Counted from the stretch's first letter, positions 1-10,718 are shown. The stretch is 64,000 bases of DNA from CAVSRC01 sp963730325 (GCA_963730325.1 CAVSRC010000018.1:1-64000); one strand, 5' to 3'. Notes: generated from the letters alone by a model not told the origin. A program made the numbers and translations.

Positions 1-10
1 GCAGGAGGGA

Positions 11-1217
11 CTAGGCCGGCGGGTTCTGCTGCTGCTGTGGCATGTCGCCGAGCGTCAGCGTGATGGTCTTCGACTTGCCGTCGCGGAGCACGTCGAGCTT
101 GACCGAGGTGGCCGGGCGCGAGACCCGCGACTCCTGGGCAAGCCCGCGCGGATCCTTCACCGTGGTGCCGTTGACCGCGGTGATGACGTCGCCGGGCTGG
201 ATGCCGGCCTTGGCCGCCGGTCCGTTCGGCTCGGGCTGCGCCACCAGGGCGCCCTCGGCCGTCTTCATGCCGAGGCTGTCGGCGATCGGCTGGGTGACGG
301 GCTGGACCTGGACGCCGAGCCAGCCGCGGGTGACGTGGCCGCTCTTCTCGATCTGCGGCGGCGATCGTCTTGGCGATGTCGGCGGGCACGTCGAAGCCGA
401 TGCCGACCGAGCCGCCCGACGGCGAGTAGATGGCGTCGTTGATGCCGACCACGTTGCCGTGCATGTCGAAGGTCGGGCCGCCCGAATTGCCGCGGTTGAT
501 GGGCGCGTCGATCTGCAGGTAGTTGTCGTAGGTGCTGCATGTTGATGTCGCGGGCGACGCGCCGAGACGATGCCGGCGGTGGCGGTGTTGCCGAGGCCGA
601 ACGGGTTGCCGATGGCCACCACCCAGTCGCCGACGCGCGGCATCTGGTCGGCGAAGCTTGACGTAGGGGAAGTTGCTGCCGGCGTCGACCTTGAGCACGG
701 CGATGTCGGTGCCCGGGTCGGTGCCGACGACGCGCGCCTTGTAGACCTTGCCGTCGCTGGTGGTGACCTGAACCTTCTGGGCGTGGTCGACGACGTGGTT
801 GGCGGTCACGGCGTAGCCGTCGGCCGAGATGAAGAAGCCGGAGCCTTCGCCGACGACGTGCTGGCCGCCGCTGCGGCATCTGCGGAGCACGCCGGGCATG
901 CCGAACGGCCGAACGGGTTGAACGGCAGGCGGCCGCCGTGGTGCCGTTGATGCTGACCGGCTGCTCCATCTCGACCTTGACCGAGATGACCGCCGGCCGC
1001 ACGGCGGCGATCAGGTCGGCGAAGCCGCTGGACGGATTGGCGCCGCTGTGGCCGGAGCGGCGACCGGCGCGGCCTGGGCGCCGGCGGTGAAGGCGGGGAG
1101 CTGGGCGCCGACGGCGCCGAGCGCGACCAGCGCGATGGCGGCGGCGGAGGTGAGCAAGGGCGCGGCGGCGGCGCGCGCTGACGGATCGGGGGCGGGGGAA
1201 TTGGTATTCTGGGTCAC
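11..1217 (-). pseudogene. DegP/HtrA-type serine protease, frame broken at several points
   Basis: Periplasmic trypsin-like protease/chaperone of the Do family. Pieced together across frames it has an N-terminal membrane/signal segment, a TANHVVDHA catalytic His motif, the VAIGNPFGLG segment, the RGNSGGP catalytic Ser motif, and a C-terminal PDZ domain (GWLGVQ ... GIQPGDVITAVNG), ending PPA-stop. At least five single-base frame changes lie near 350, 540, 650, 880 and 1050. All motifs survive in one frame or another, so this looks more like sequence error than old decay, though a young pseudogene cannot be excluded. The preferred start is GTG at 1217, five bases after GGAGG; an ATG at 1229 is the alternative. 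It diverges from the sugar ABC operon. A second, intact paralogue lies at 42086-43582. Confidence 0.8.
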
Positions 1218-1588
1218 GGGAGCCTCCATCACGAGACAGGCCCCGATGGGTGTCGTGTGCCCGCATTACTTGGCGCGCGCGGCTTACAGCCGCCTGTCCG
1301 GCGCATGAAATATTGGACATGGTTGGCGAGGATTACGGGTGCCTGTCCGCAGCATGAATTTTTGGCAAGGCTCGGTCGGCAAATCCGTCGCTTTGTGGTT
1401 CGCAATGCGGCGCTGTGGCGAAACGTCCCGCCGCCGTCGTCTTCCATGCCTGCACTGCCGCTCTAGCTCGCTGGCCATCGGCTCCGCGAAGACCCTTCCG
1501 GATCGTCGCGCTGCCCTTGGGGCGACACAACCACATTGCTCGGCAGCGTCGCGTGCGCTGTCGGGCACCCAGGGAAGGAGCTCCAACC
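1218..1588. promoter_or_regulatory. Divergent intergenic region with a 25-base direct repeat
   Basis: This gap separates the minus-strand DegP-like gene from the plus-strand sugar-binding protein and must hold both promoters. Two 25-base units, 1292-1316 and 1341-1365, begin GCCTGTCCG, share GCATGAA in the middle and end in TTGG. They match at 21 of 25 positions and start 49 bases apart. The spacing suits paired operator sites, but no regulator gene is adjacent. A Shine-Dalgarno sequence GGAAGGAG lies before the ATG at 1589. No further gene is convincing here. Confidence 0.4.
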
Positions 1589-2694
1589 ATGTCCAACTCC
1601 GCAAGATCCGACAAAGCACCGCGACGCGAAGGCCGGCACGTCGTCCGTTCCCGGTTTCGCGTCGCGCCTGCTTTTCGGCTCCGGCGCCGCCGCGTCTCGC
1701 TTGCGGCGCTCAATGGCATCGGCGTCGCGCCGGCGCATGCGGCGACGCGCCGGCGAAGCTGCCGAGCCACCCGAAGTGGAAGTTCGTCTTCGTCAACCAC
1801 GTCACCACCAATCCGTTCTTCGTGCCGACGCAATACGGCATCGCCGACGCCTGCTCGCTGCTCGGCTGCACATGGCAGTGGACCGGTTCGCAGACGTCGG
1901 TCGCCTCGGAGATGGTCAACGCCTTCAACACGGCAGTCGCCGCCAAGGCCGATGCCATCGCCGTATCGCTGGTCGACCTGCATGCCTTCAACGATCCGGT
2001 GAAGCGGGCGATGGACGCCGGCATCCCGGTCTTCTCCTACAATGCCGACGCCACCGGCAATGAGCGCCTCGCCTATATCGGCCAGGATCTCTACGCCGCC
2101 GGCGAGGCGCTCGGCCGGCGCATCGCCGATCTGGTCGGCGAGGGCACTGTCGCCGGCTTCATCGCCACGCCCGGCCAGCTCAACATCCAGCCGCGGCTGG
2201 ATGGCGCCAAGGCCGCCATCAAGGCGTCGGGCAAGAACATCACCCTGCAGGAGATCGCCACCGGCCCGACGGTCAACGAGGAGGTGTCGCGCGTCAATTC
2301 CTACTATGTCGGCCACAAGGACCTGAAGGGCATGTTCGCGGTGGACGCCGGCAGCACGCAGGCGGTGGCCGCGACCATGAAGAAGTACGGCCTCGCCAAG
2401 CAGGGCGTGCACGGCGGCGGCTTCGACCTGCTGCCCAACACGCTCGACGGCATCCACGCCGGCGATCTCGACTTCACCATCGACCAGCAGCCCTATCTTC
2501 AGGGCTTCTACACGGTGATGGAGATGGCCATGTTCATGTATTCCGGCGGCCTCACCGGGCCCTCCGAGATCAACACCGGCCTCAAGTTCGTCACCAAGGG
2601 CAACGTCGATCCCTATCTGACGACCAAGAGCCGCTACGAAGGCACTTCGTCCGACGAGAAGGTGCTCACCCGTACCGGCCCGATCGCGGCGTGA
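1589..2694 (+). CDS. Sugar ABC transporter substrate-binding protein (N-terminus frameshifted)
   Basis: Periplasmic binding protein of the ribose/fructose type (Peripla_BP_4-like), which captures a sugar and delivers it to the permease and ATPase encoded directly downstream. From about 1750 the frame reads cleanly: KWKFVFVNHV, then TNPFFVPTQYG, DAIAVSLVD and a C-terminal SRYEGTSSDEK. The ATG at 1589 has a good Shine-Dalgarno sequence, but the first 55 codons switch frame about three times (near 1650, 1700 and 1740). The pieces reassemble into a signal peptide (SRLLFGSGAAA, then SLAALNGIGVAPAHA) followed by GDAPAKLP, so the gene is probably intact in the organism. No lipobox cysteine is seen. 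Gene order (binding protein, permease, single-domain ATPase) resembles rhizobial frcBCA; the substrate cannot be fixed. Confidence 0.85.
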
Positions 2695-2708
2695 GGAGGT
2701 GAGGGGCC

Positions 2709-3743
2709 ATGCGGGCTGATCCAGCCACGTATGGCGACCCGGCCGGCCCGCGCTTCACGCGCGAGCCGGCGCCGCGTCGCCGGTCCATTTCCAGCGTCGG
2801 ACATTTCCTTCTGCGCTGGCGCGAGGTGAGCATCGTCATCGCCGCGCTTCTGCTCATCGTCTATTTCCAGTCGACCGCCAACGCATTTCTGTCCACCGAC
2901 AATATCCGCAACCTGGTCGATTTCACCGCGACCACGGCGATCATCGCCGCCGGCGAGGTCATGGTGCTGGTCGTCGGCGAACTCGACCTGTCGGTCGGCA
3001 TGGTCTACGCCTTCGCGCCCTTCGTCATGTTCTTTACCGCGGCCGCCGGCGCGCCCATGTGGCTGGCGGTGCTCACCGCGCTGGCGGCGGCGGCGGGCGT
3101 GGGTGCGGTCAATGCCGCCATCACCATCCTGCTCGACGTTCCGGCCTTCGTCACCACGCTCGGCACGCTGTTCGTGGTCAACGGCCTGACGCTCACCATT
3201 TCCGGCGGCTTCCCGGTTCAGCCGCAGGCGGGCGCCGTCTTCACCGCGCTTGCCGGCGGCAATGTGTGGGCGCGCTTCGGCTGGGCGATCGTCATCGCCA
3301 CCGTCCTGCAATTCGTGCTGATGCGCACGCGCTTCGGCCTGCACACCATCGCCACCGGCGGCAATCTCATCGGCGCGGCCGAGGTCGGCATCAAGGTCAG
3401 GAGCATCAAGGCCGCCAACTTCATCCTGTGTGCCGTGCTCGGCGGTTTCGCCGGCATCATCGACGCCTTCCGCATCGGCTCGATCGATCCGCTTGCCGGC
3501 GGCTCGCAGATCATGTTCGCGGCCATCGCCTCGGCGGTCATCGGCGGCACGCTGCTCACCGGCGGCCTCGGTACGGTCATCGGCGCTCTGGTCGGCGCTC
3601 TGGTGCTCGGCATCCTCAAGGACGGCTTCTCGCTGATCGGCATCAGCGCCTACACCTTCGACATGATCCTGGGCGCCGCCATCCTGGTGACCATGGCGGT
3701 CAATGTGCGCCTGATGCGGCTGCGCGATCAGGGACGCGGCTGA
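2709..3743 (+). CDS. Sugar ABC transporter permease (RbsC/FrcC-like)
   Basis: Integral inner-membrane permease of the carbohydrate-uptake-2 (BPD_transp_2) family, 344 residues, forming the sugar channel. After a short basic cytoplasmic N-terminus there are about nine to ten hydrophobic segments. Family landmarks include GELDLSVG near residue 95, FVTTLGTLFVVNGL near 145 and GSQIMFAAIASAVIGG near 265. The ATG at 2709 follows the binding-protein stop by 14 bases, with GAGGTGAGGGG as ribosome-binding region. Its TGA overlaps an ATG (TGATG at 3741-3745) that would begin the next gene, indicating translational coupling. Family is clear; the sugar is not. Confidence 0.92.
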   Translation: MRADPATYGDPAGPRFTREPAPRRRSISSVGHFLLRWREVSIVIAALLLIVYFQSTANAFLSTDNIRNLVDFTATTAIIAAGEVMVLVVGELDLSVGMVYAFAPFVMFFTAAAGAPMWLAVLTALAAAAGVGAVNAAITILLDVPAFVTTLGTLFVVNGLTLTISGGFPVQPQAGAVFTALAGGNVWARFGWAIVIATVLQFVLMRTRFGLHTIATGGNLIGAAEVGIKVRSIKAANFILCAVLGGFAGIIDAFRIGSIDPLAGGSQIMFAAIASAVIGGTLLTGGLGTVIGALVGALVLGILKDGFSLIGISAYTFDMILGAAILVTMAVNVRLMRLRDQGRG

Positions 3744-3767
3744 TGACCGGAGAGCAACACGAAGACG

Positions 3768-4526
<759 letters not shown>

Positions 4527-4533
4527 GGAGGGC

Positions 4534-4561
4534 GGGCCGGCCGCGTTCTTGCGGCCGGCCC
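4534..4561. terminator. Hairpin between convergent genes
   Basis: A perfect 11-base inverted repeat, GGGCCGGCCGC with its complement, around a six-base loop (GTTCTT). It sits between the ABC ATPase stop (4526) and the uvrD stop (4570). There is no strong T run, so it is a candidate bidirectional terminator on position and stem strength alone. Confidence 0.6.
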
Positions 4562-4569
4562 TGCGGCTC

Positions 4570-7024
4570 TCAGTGCCGCTCGACGAAACTGTCGAGCACG
4601 CGCTTCTGGCCGGCCTTGTCGAAATCGATGGTGAGCTTGTTGCCGTCGATCGAACCGATGCGGCCATAGCCGAACTTCTGGTGGAAGACGCGCTCGCCGA
4701 CCGAATAGTCGCTGGTCCCGCCGATGACGCTTTTCGCCACCAGCTCGCCCTCGATCAGCCGCGGTCCCGACGACAGCGGCGAGCCGGCGCCGCGCCGGCC
4801 CGCGCCGCCGCCGGCCTTCTCGCGGTTCTTCTGCGCCCGCTGCCAGCCGGGCGTGGCATAGGTGTTGGCGAAGGGATCGCGCGCATCGAAGCGGCTGGCG
4901 CCATAGGCGCCGCCGCCATAGCCGCCATAATCGGCGCTTTCCTCGCGCACCTCGACATGGGCCTCGGGCAGTTCGTCGAGGAAGCGCGAGGGGATGGAGG
5001 ATTGCCACAGCCCGTGCATGCGCCGGTTGCCGGCGAAGTGGATATAGGCGCGCTGGCGCGCCCGCGTGATGCCGACATAGGCGAGGCGCCGCTCCTCCTC
5101 CAGTCCGGCGCGCCCCTGTTCGTCGAGGGTGCGCTGCGAGGGGAACAGGCCTTCCTCCCAGCCGGGCAGGAAGACGACGTCGAACTCCAGCCCCTTGGCC
5201 GAGTGCAGGGTCATGATCGAGACGGCGTCGTTGCCGGCCTCGCTGTCGGCGTCCATCACCAGGCTGACATGCTCGAGGAAGCCGGTCATGGAGTCGAACT
5301 CCTCCATGGAGCGCACCAGCTCCTTCAAATTCTCCAGCCGCCCGGGCGCGTCCGCCGAGCGGTCGGCCTGCCACATCTCGGTATAGCCCGACTCCTCGAG
5401 GATGATCTCCGCCAGTTCGGTATGCGAAAGCTGGTCGAGCTGCGCCCGCCAGCGGCCGAAGGCGGCCATCAGGTCGCGGAGCGAAGAGCGCGTGCGCGCC
5501 GCGATCTCGTCGGTCTCGACCATCTCGGCCGCGGCGGCGGTCAAAGGAATGCCGCCCGCCCGCGCCCTGTCGTGCAGGAGCTTCACCGTCGCCTCGCCGA
5601 TGCCGCGGCGCGGCGTATTGACGATGCGCTCGAAGGCGAGGTCGTCGGCGGGCTGCGCCACCACGCGGAAATAGGCGAGCGCGTCGCGGATCTCCTGGCG
5701 CTCGTAGAAGCGCGGGCCGCCGATGACGCGATAGTTCAGGCCGAGCGTGACGAAGCGGTCCTCGAAGGCGCGCATCTGGAACGAGGCGCGCACCAGGATC
5801 GCCATCTCGTTCAGCACCACGCCCTGGCGCTGGAGCTGTTCGATCTCCTCGCCGATGGCGCGCGCCTCCTGCTCCGAGTCCCATGACGAGGCGACGGTGA
5901 CGCGCAGCGCGTCCGGGTCCTTCGCCTCGGTGAACAGCGTCTTGCCGAGCCGCCCCTCATTGTGGCTGATGAGGTGCGAGGCGGCGCCGAGGATATGCGC
6001 GGTCGAGCGATAGTTGCGCTCCAGGCGGATCACCTTGGCGCCCGGAAAATCCTTCTCGAAGCGCAGGATGTTGTCGACCTCCGCCCCGCGCCAGCCATAG
6101 ATCGACTGGTCGTCGTCGCCGACGCAGCAGATGTTCGCCTGCGCCTTGCCGTCGCGCGGCGGCTTCGCCTGCGCCAGCAGCCTGAGCCAGAGATACTGCG
6201 CGACGTTGGTGTCCTGATACTCGTCGACCAGCATGTAGCGGAAGCGGTTGTGATAGTCGGCGAGCACGTCGGGGTTCGCGCGCAGGATCGCCAGCGGCTC
6301 CAGCACCAGGTCGCCGAAGTCGGCGGCGTTCAGCACCTTCAGCCGCGCCTGATAGGCGGCATAGAGCTTCCTGCCGCGCCCGTCGGCGAAGGCGCGCCCG
6401 TCCACCTCGGGCACGTCGGCCGGCGTCAGCCCGCGGTTCTTCCAGTGGTCGATGTGAGCCGGCGAGCTGGCGCGCCGGCCAGCGCTTCTCGTCGATGCCT
6501 TCCGCCTGGATGATCTGCTTCATCAGGCGGATCTGGTCGTCGGTGTCGAGGATGGTGAAGTCGCTCTTGAGCCCGGCCATCTCGGCGTGGCGGCGCAGCA
6601 TCTTGGCGCCGATCGAGTGGAAGGTGCCGAGCCACTGCATGCCTTCGACGACGCCGCCGATGAGGTCGCCGACGCGGGTCTTCATCTCGCGCGCCGCCTT
6701 GTTGGTGAAGGTGACGGCGAGGATCTGCCAGGGCTTGGCGCGCCCGGTGCCGAGCAGGTGGGCGATGCGGGTGGTGAGCACGCGCGTCTTGCCGGTGCCG
6801 GCGCCGGCCAGCACCAGCACCGGCCCCTCGGTCGCCTCCACCGCCTCGCGCTGCTCCGGGTTCAGCTTGTCCAGCCACGGCGTGCCGCGCGCCCCCATGG
6901 CGCGGGCGGCGATGCCGCCCGGCTGTGGTGAGGGCGTGCCCTGCGCAGCCGGAGGCGAAGCAGGGTGGGTGGGGTCGTCCGCGCCGGACGGCCCGCTGTC
7001 GATGCGCTTGGCGGGATCGGTCAT
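4570..7024 (-). CDS. uvrD: UvrD/PcrA-type DNA helicase, one frameshift
   Basis: Superfamily 1A 3'-5' DNA helicase acting in nucleotide-excision and mismatch repair. The expected product is about 818 residues, normal for alphaproteobacteria. Walker A (AGAGTGKT) is at residues 73-80, followed by the VTFTNKAAREM and QWLGTFHSIG motifs. LVDEYQDTN (motif II), DDDQSIYGWRGA (motif III), VIRLERNYRST (motif IV), VSIMTLHSAKGLEF (motif V) and YVGITRARQ (motif VI) are in the second reading frame. The frame changes near 6460: the first part ends ARQLAG and the other resumes at HIDHWKNRG, repaired by removing one base. Because both halves are otherwise perfect, the break is probably a sequence error. The tail has a glycine-rich linker and a C-terminal SIDGNKLTIDF Tudor-like segment. 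Confidence 0.9.
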
Positions 7025-7112
7025 TGGCCCCGGCGACTACCACGAATCTGAGCGGAGAACACTATAGCAACAGATGGGGCGCGCGGATGGCGGCGGGGAG
7101 GGGCAAATAGGG

Positions 7113-7215
7113 GTTCCGTGTCCCGGGCGCAGCGCAGCATGGAATGGTGCGCTGCTGAACCGGGACCCACGAGCCCGATGGACCCCGGCTCTGCGCAGCA
7201 CCGCCTCGCGCTGCA
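7113..7215. repeat. Dispersed GC-rich palindromic repeat
   Basis: Nested inverted repeats, including CCGGGCGCAGCGCAGC matched further on by GCTGAACCGGGACCC, then CCCCGGCTCTGCGCAGCA facing GCGCGTCCGGGG. Such motifs recur in intergenic DNA of Hyphomicrobiales. No protein is convincing across 7025-7513, which also carries the start region of uvrD. Confidence 0.5.
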
Positions 7216-7247
7216 GCGCGTCCGGGGAACGAACTCTCCGGTTGCGG

Positions 7248-7440
7248 TCCCCGCGAAGGCGGGGACCCGGTAATCGCCGACATTGGCGATTGAATCGCAG
7301 GCGCCGGCGATTACTGGGTGCCCGGTCGGGGCCGGGCACCACAACGTTTGTTGCGTGAAATGTGCCTCACATACCCTCGTCATTCCGGCGAAGGCCGGAA
7401 TCCAGGCGACCTTTCAGCGATTGAGGCTTGTGCCGTCTGG
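7248..7440. repeat. Composite repeat array, copy 1
   Basis: Three short palindromes in a row: CCCCGCGAAGGCGGGGACCC (from 7250), TGCCCGGTCGGGGCCGGGCA (from 7319) and CATTCCGGCGAAGGCCGGAAT (from 7380). The last continues into CCAGGCGACCTTTCAGCGATTG and ends near GTCTGG. The same three types occur in the same order at 10719-10935. These resemble REP/BIME-like dispersed elements. Confidence 0.7.
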
Positions 7441-7513
7441 TGGCGGGAGGGCGCAAAGCTCCGCGACCAGCGGTTCCCTCATGCTGGGCGCAGCGCTTCA
7501 CGTTGCAGCGTGT

Positions 7514-7939
7514 TCATCCGGGTTTTCCATCCCGGCTGACAGGATCAGCGAACGGTGCATCAGGCTCGCACACATAGAACAGCGCCATCCGTGCAGGAAT
7601 GTCGCCCTTGTTCCCTCCGGTCATGTTGATGCCTGCTGGCTCGACATAAACCTGTCCCGCCTCGATCAATACCGGTTCCCTGTTGTCCAGTTCCAGCGTG
7701 AAGACGCCCTCCAGCATGTAGACGGTCACCGGGAACCGGTGCGAGTGGTAGGGGGTCACATCACCCGGCAACAAGGTTGCGAAAAGCACGCGCACTTCCT
7801 GCTCGGCAGTTCTGGGCAGGCCTGCCACAAGTTCGCGGTGAAGCGGCGTCAGCTTGGCCATGCCGCTGTCTTGCGCGCTGCGCGTCACGCCGACATTCAG
7901 GCCAGCTGTCATCGTCTGGATATCGGATTTCTCGTGCAT
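7514..7939 (-). CDS. Cupin-domain protein
   Basis: Small cupin, 141 residues from the ATG at 7939. The conserved beta-barrel metal-site pattern is present: HSHRFPVTVYMLEGVFTLE gives the two His and the downstream Glu, and the second cupin motif follows as EAGQVYVEP. This is the single-domain, quercetinase-like class, whose substrates are diverse; an enzyme or small-ligand sensor role cannot be decided. It diverges from the LysR gene at 8024 with 84 bases between them, the classical arrangement in which the LysR protein controls the divergent gene. Confidence 0.85.
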   Translation of the reverse strand: MHEKSDIQTMTAGLNVGVTRSAQDSGMAKLTPLHRELVAGLPRTAEQEVRVLFATLLPGDVTPYHSHRFPVTVYMLEGVFTLELDNREPVLIEAGQVYVEPAGINMTGGNKGDIPARMALFYVCEPDAPFADPVSRDGKPG

Positions 7940-8023
7940 GTCTGCCTCCACTCCCAAGTTTCCGAGATTACCGATTCAGTCCCGAGAGCAGCAGCAGCGT
8001 CTCTGGTGAAACGCTCCGCAAAA

Positions 8024-8932
8024 ATGCATAACCACGGGATGTTCGACTGGGACGATCTACGCCACATCATTGCCGTCTCTCGCCAGGGAAGCACCCTTGC
8101 GGCGGCCAAGACGCTTGGCGTGAACCAGTCGACGGTACATCGCCGATTGACGGAATTGGAGAAGGGCATCGGACTTGCGCTGGTCAAGCGGCATCCGAGT
8201 GGCTATCGCCTGTCGGAACTGGGAGAGGCGCTGATTGACGATGTTCTTGCTGTGGAGACAGCGGTTGCGACGCTGGAACAGAAGATACGGACGCTGAAGC
8301 TCGACCTGAAAGGCGTCATTCGCGTCACTTGTCCTGAACCGACTGTACCGCGCATCGTCGCTACCGGACTGTTCGACCGATTCCACGCGCGATATCCCAA
8401 CCTTCGGGTCGAGTTCGTGACCAGTGACCGATATCTCGACCTGAACAAGGGTGAAGCAGATGTCGCTTTTCGCTCCGGTGAGCCCGTGGACGATAGCCTC
8501 GTGGGTCGCAAAATCTGTGATTCAATCTGGGCAATCTATGCCAGCAAGAGCTACGTCCAGCAAAATGGCCGCCCCGGCAGCATCGCAGACCTCGCTGATC
8601 ATGCCTTGATTGGCTTCGACGGCATCATGGAGCACCACCGCGTGGCGAAATGGCTTCCGGTTGCTGTTCCAAACGCAAGGATCGCCAGCCGAAACAACAG
8701 CATGCTCGGAACCTTGTCGGCCGTGAAGGCGGGGATTGGGATCGCGCCGCTGCCGACCACGCTGGGGGACGCCGAGGACGCGCTCGTCCAGGTTCTTCCC
8801 CCCGTCGCAGAGCTCACCCGCAGCTGGTATCTCCTCACTCCTGCTGATCTGAGGAAGACGCCACGCATTGCTGCCTTCGTCGATCAGGTGCTCGATGACA
8901 TTCCGGCACTACGGAAGGCATTGATCGGATAG
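8024..8932 (+). CDS. LysR-family transcriptional regulator
   Basis: DNA-binding regulator of 302 residues. The N-terminal winged helix-turn-helix covers roughly residues 8-65 (DLRHIIAVSRQGSTLAAAK, then VNQSTVHRRLTELEK), followed by the LysR substrate-binding fold with IRVTCPEP and VAFRSGEP and a C-terminal TPADLRKTPRIAAF segment. ATG at 8024 is chosen; ATG at 8039 (MFDWDD) is possible and fits many relatives. It is divergent from the cupin gene at 7514-7939, which is its most likely target. Base composition is less extreme than its neighbours. The ligand is unknown. Confidence 0.9.
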   Translation: MHNHGMFDWDDLRHIIAVSRQGSTLAAAKTLGVNQSTVHRRLTELEKGIGLALVKRHPSGYRLSELGEALIDDVLAVETAVATLEQKIRTLKLDLKGVIRVTCPEPTVPRIVATGLFDRFHARYPNLRVEFVTSDRYLDLNKGEADVAFRSGEPVDDSLVGRKICDSIWAIYASKSYVQQNGRPGSIADLADHALIGFDGIMEHHRVAKWLPVAVPNARIASRNNSMLGTLSAVKAGIGIAPLPTTLGDAEDALVQVLPPVAELTRSWYLLTPADLRKTPRIAAFVDQVLDDIPALRKALIG

Positions 8933-9120
8933 CGGAAGCTGCGGGGGCAGGATCGTGAACCGTGCTCCTTCGCATTGCGGTCATACGCGCCGTGCTCGGC
9001 GCGGACCGCGAGTGCGGGTTCGAAACGTCGGAGTGAGACGACCAGGCGCCGCGTCTCCTTGAACGAGTGTGTGTGACCGAGCGGCGGGTGACGCTTGCGG
9101 CAACACTCCTCTACGGAGGC

Positions 9121-9825
9121 TCACGCCTCCGGCAGGCACACGCCCTCATAGCCGCGGCCCATGGTGGTCTGCATGCGCGAGGGCCGGTCGGGCGGGCGGC
9201 AGGCGACGACGGTCAGGCCATCGAGATTGGACGGCAGCGACGACAGGGTGGCGTCGCCGGGGTCGAAGCGCGCGCTCGCGCCGGGCTGGATGATCGCGGT
9301 CTGCGCGCAAGGTGCCGGGTTGGTCTCGCCGGGCAGGCACAGGCCGACCGCGATCGCCTCATCGCAGATGTTGGCGACTTCGCGGGGCTGGATCTCCCCC
9401 AGCATGCCGCGCGTGCAATGATTGACGTCGGCGCGCAGCGAGGGCCGCTGATAGGCGCCCGACGCCATGTCGAGGAGCGGCGGCAGCACGACGGCGACGG
9501 CCACGCCGGAGAGCAGCCCGGCCCACAGCGGCAGGCGCGGCCGCCGGTTCGGGCGATGGCTGAAGGCGAGCACAGAGAGCGCGACAAGAGCGCCGATGAA
9601 CACCTGGTCGAAGGTGACGATGGGCAGAGCGGGCAGCGCCGGCGTGGCGCGCCACGCCGCGGCCGAGAGCGCCAGCGCCCAGGGAATGGCGAAGGCCGCT
9701 GCGATGCCGATCAAAGCGAGCGCCCAGACGGGCAGGCGCGGCTTGCCGGCGCGCTCGCGCAGCACGATCACGAACACAACCGTCACAAGGCCGCTGAACA
9801 CGGCGCCGGGGAGAAATTCGGGCAT
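9121..9825 (-). CDS. Putative membrane protein, four spans
   Basis: Unrecognised protein of 234 residues. Four hydrophobic segments occupy about residues 7-22, 34-55, 69-88 and 100-120. A soluble C-terminal half follows with six cysteines (CTRG, CDEA, CLPG, CAQT, ACRPP, VCLPEA), suggesting an oxidised, extracytoplasmic domain. The stop lies close to the end of a short gap after the LysR gene, and no operon partner is evident. Function unknown; the reading frame is well supported by composition and length. Confidence 0.65.
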   Translation of the reverse strand: MPEFLPGAVFSGLVTVVFVIVLRERAGKPRLPVWALALIGIAAAFAIPWALALSAAAWRATPALPALPIVTFDQVFIGALVALSVLAFSHRPNRRPRLPLWAGLLSGVAVAVVLPPLLDMASGAYQRPSLRADVNHCTRGMLGEIQPREVANICDEAIAVGLCLPGETNPAPCAQTAIIQPGASARFDPGDATLSSLPSNLDGLTVVACRPPDRPSRMQTTMGRGYEGVCLPEA

Positions 9826-9979
9826 TCGGGCTCCGTCGCTGGCGGGAGCATCACGCTATGCCGTTCAATCGGAGGCTTGTCCAGATTTTGCGCCTGGGGC
9901 GGGGGGCCCCGTGCCTTGGCGCGCCGCCAAATCTCCGGAGGCGTCTTGAGATGGGAGCAGGGCGCGGCACGGTAAGCGA

Positions 9980-10031
9980 ACCCTCCCCTTGAGGGAGGGT
10001 CAAAACCGCTTGGGCGGTTTTGGGGAGGGGT
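9980..10031. repeat. Nested palindromes
   Basis: CCCTCCCCTTGAGGGAGGG is followed by AAAACCGC-TTGG-GCGGTTTT and then GGGGAGGGG, which pairs with the first CCCTCCCC. This makes two hairpins inside a larger stem. The form matches dispersed repeats of rhizobial genomes. Confidence 0.65.
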
Positions 10032-10106
10032 CTGGACACTTCGGCGAAGGCACCCCCTCCCGAAGGTGCCTCGCTGCGCTCGTCACCTTCGACCTCCCCT
10101 CAAGCC

Positions 10107-10200
10107 CGTAGGGTGGGTTAGGCGCGCAAGCGCCGTAACCCACCGATCGAGACACCTGCTGTCGGTGGGTTACGCGCCTCCGGCGCTAACCCACCCTACG
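10107..10200. repeat. 94-base near-perfect palindrome
   Basis: The left end reads CGTAGGGTGGGTTAG and the right end is its exact complement CTAACCCACCCTACG (10186-10200). Inside, GGCGCGCAAGCGCCGTAACCC faces GGGTTACGCGCCTCCGGCG. Each arm can fold separately and the whole can form a long cruciform. This resembles BIME or MITE-like elements seen in many proteobacterial genomes. Confidence 0.75.
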
Positions 10201-10556
10201 AATACCCCCAAAAATAAATCTATCCCCCCTCCCATGACCCCATGAGACGATGCCCTCATCCCCGCCCGCGAAGGGGCGCGCTCATGAGGCGTCTTGCAGC
10301 GTGGGGCGGGGTGCGGTGTCCGCCGTTTCCGCCTCGCAAGCGGAGCGGCGTGGGCTCGGAAGCCCGCCAGCGGAGGCGCTCGTCTCCGCCGCGCGCCATT
10401 GCCCCGAAAGGGCAGCGCTAAAGGCAGGCGAGGGTCAGCCACGGCCAGTGCGATACGGGAAACCGGCATCGGCGCCGTGGTGGTCCAAAGGTCGGTCGTC
10501 CGGATGGAGCCGCCTTGCCTTCGTCTCGGGTCCCAGGCGGGAGCGGAGCAAAAACC

Positions 10557-10662
10557 ACCGCGGCGGGCGCTCGGCTGAGCGCCACCACTGGACTACCCGA
10601 CGCGGCACTCATCGAGCGCCCGCCATCCCCTCATGAACGAGGGGAGAGTTCTTTGAAGGGTC
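10557..10662. repeat. Dispersed repeat with 11-12-base terminal palindrome, copy 1
   Basis: Begins ACCGCGGCGGGCGCTCGG and, after an inner TGAGCGCC, continues to CGAGCGCCCGCC, which is the inverted complement of the start (11 of 12 bases). It then runs on as CATCCCCT and TTCTTTGAAGGGTCA. A second copy at 12996-13106 has the same architecture, including the trailing TCTTTGAAAGGTTCA. Confidence 0.7.
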
Positions 10663-10718
10663 AAAACTCGGAGCCAATCGCTCGCGGGAACGAGAAACTG
10701 TGTCCCATCCCCCGTTCG

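Noticed and set aside
11..1217. Calling the first DegP-like gene a decayed pseudogene with certainty
   Set aside because: All catalytic motifs persist in alternate frames and other conserved genes nearby show the same kind of breaks, so sequence error cannot be separated from decay here.
7283..8023. N-terminal extension of the LysR gene
   Set aside because: The extension covers dispersed repeats and the opposite cupin gene; the LysR helix-turn-helix starts right after ATG 8024/8039.
9121..9825. Assigning the four-span protein to a known transporter family
   Set aside because: Four spans and a Cys-rich end match no family I recognise; naming it would be a guess.
10170..10636. Possible genes in the 9.8-11 kb gap
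   Set aside because: Arg/Pro-rich translations over known palindromic repeats without ribosome sites.
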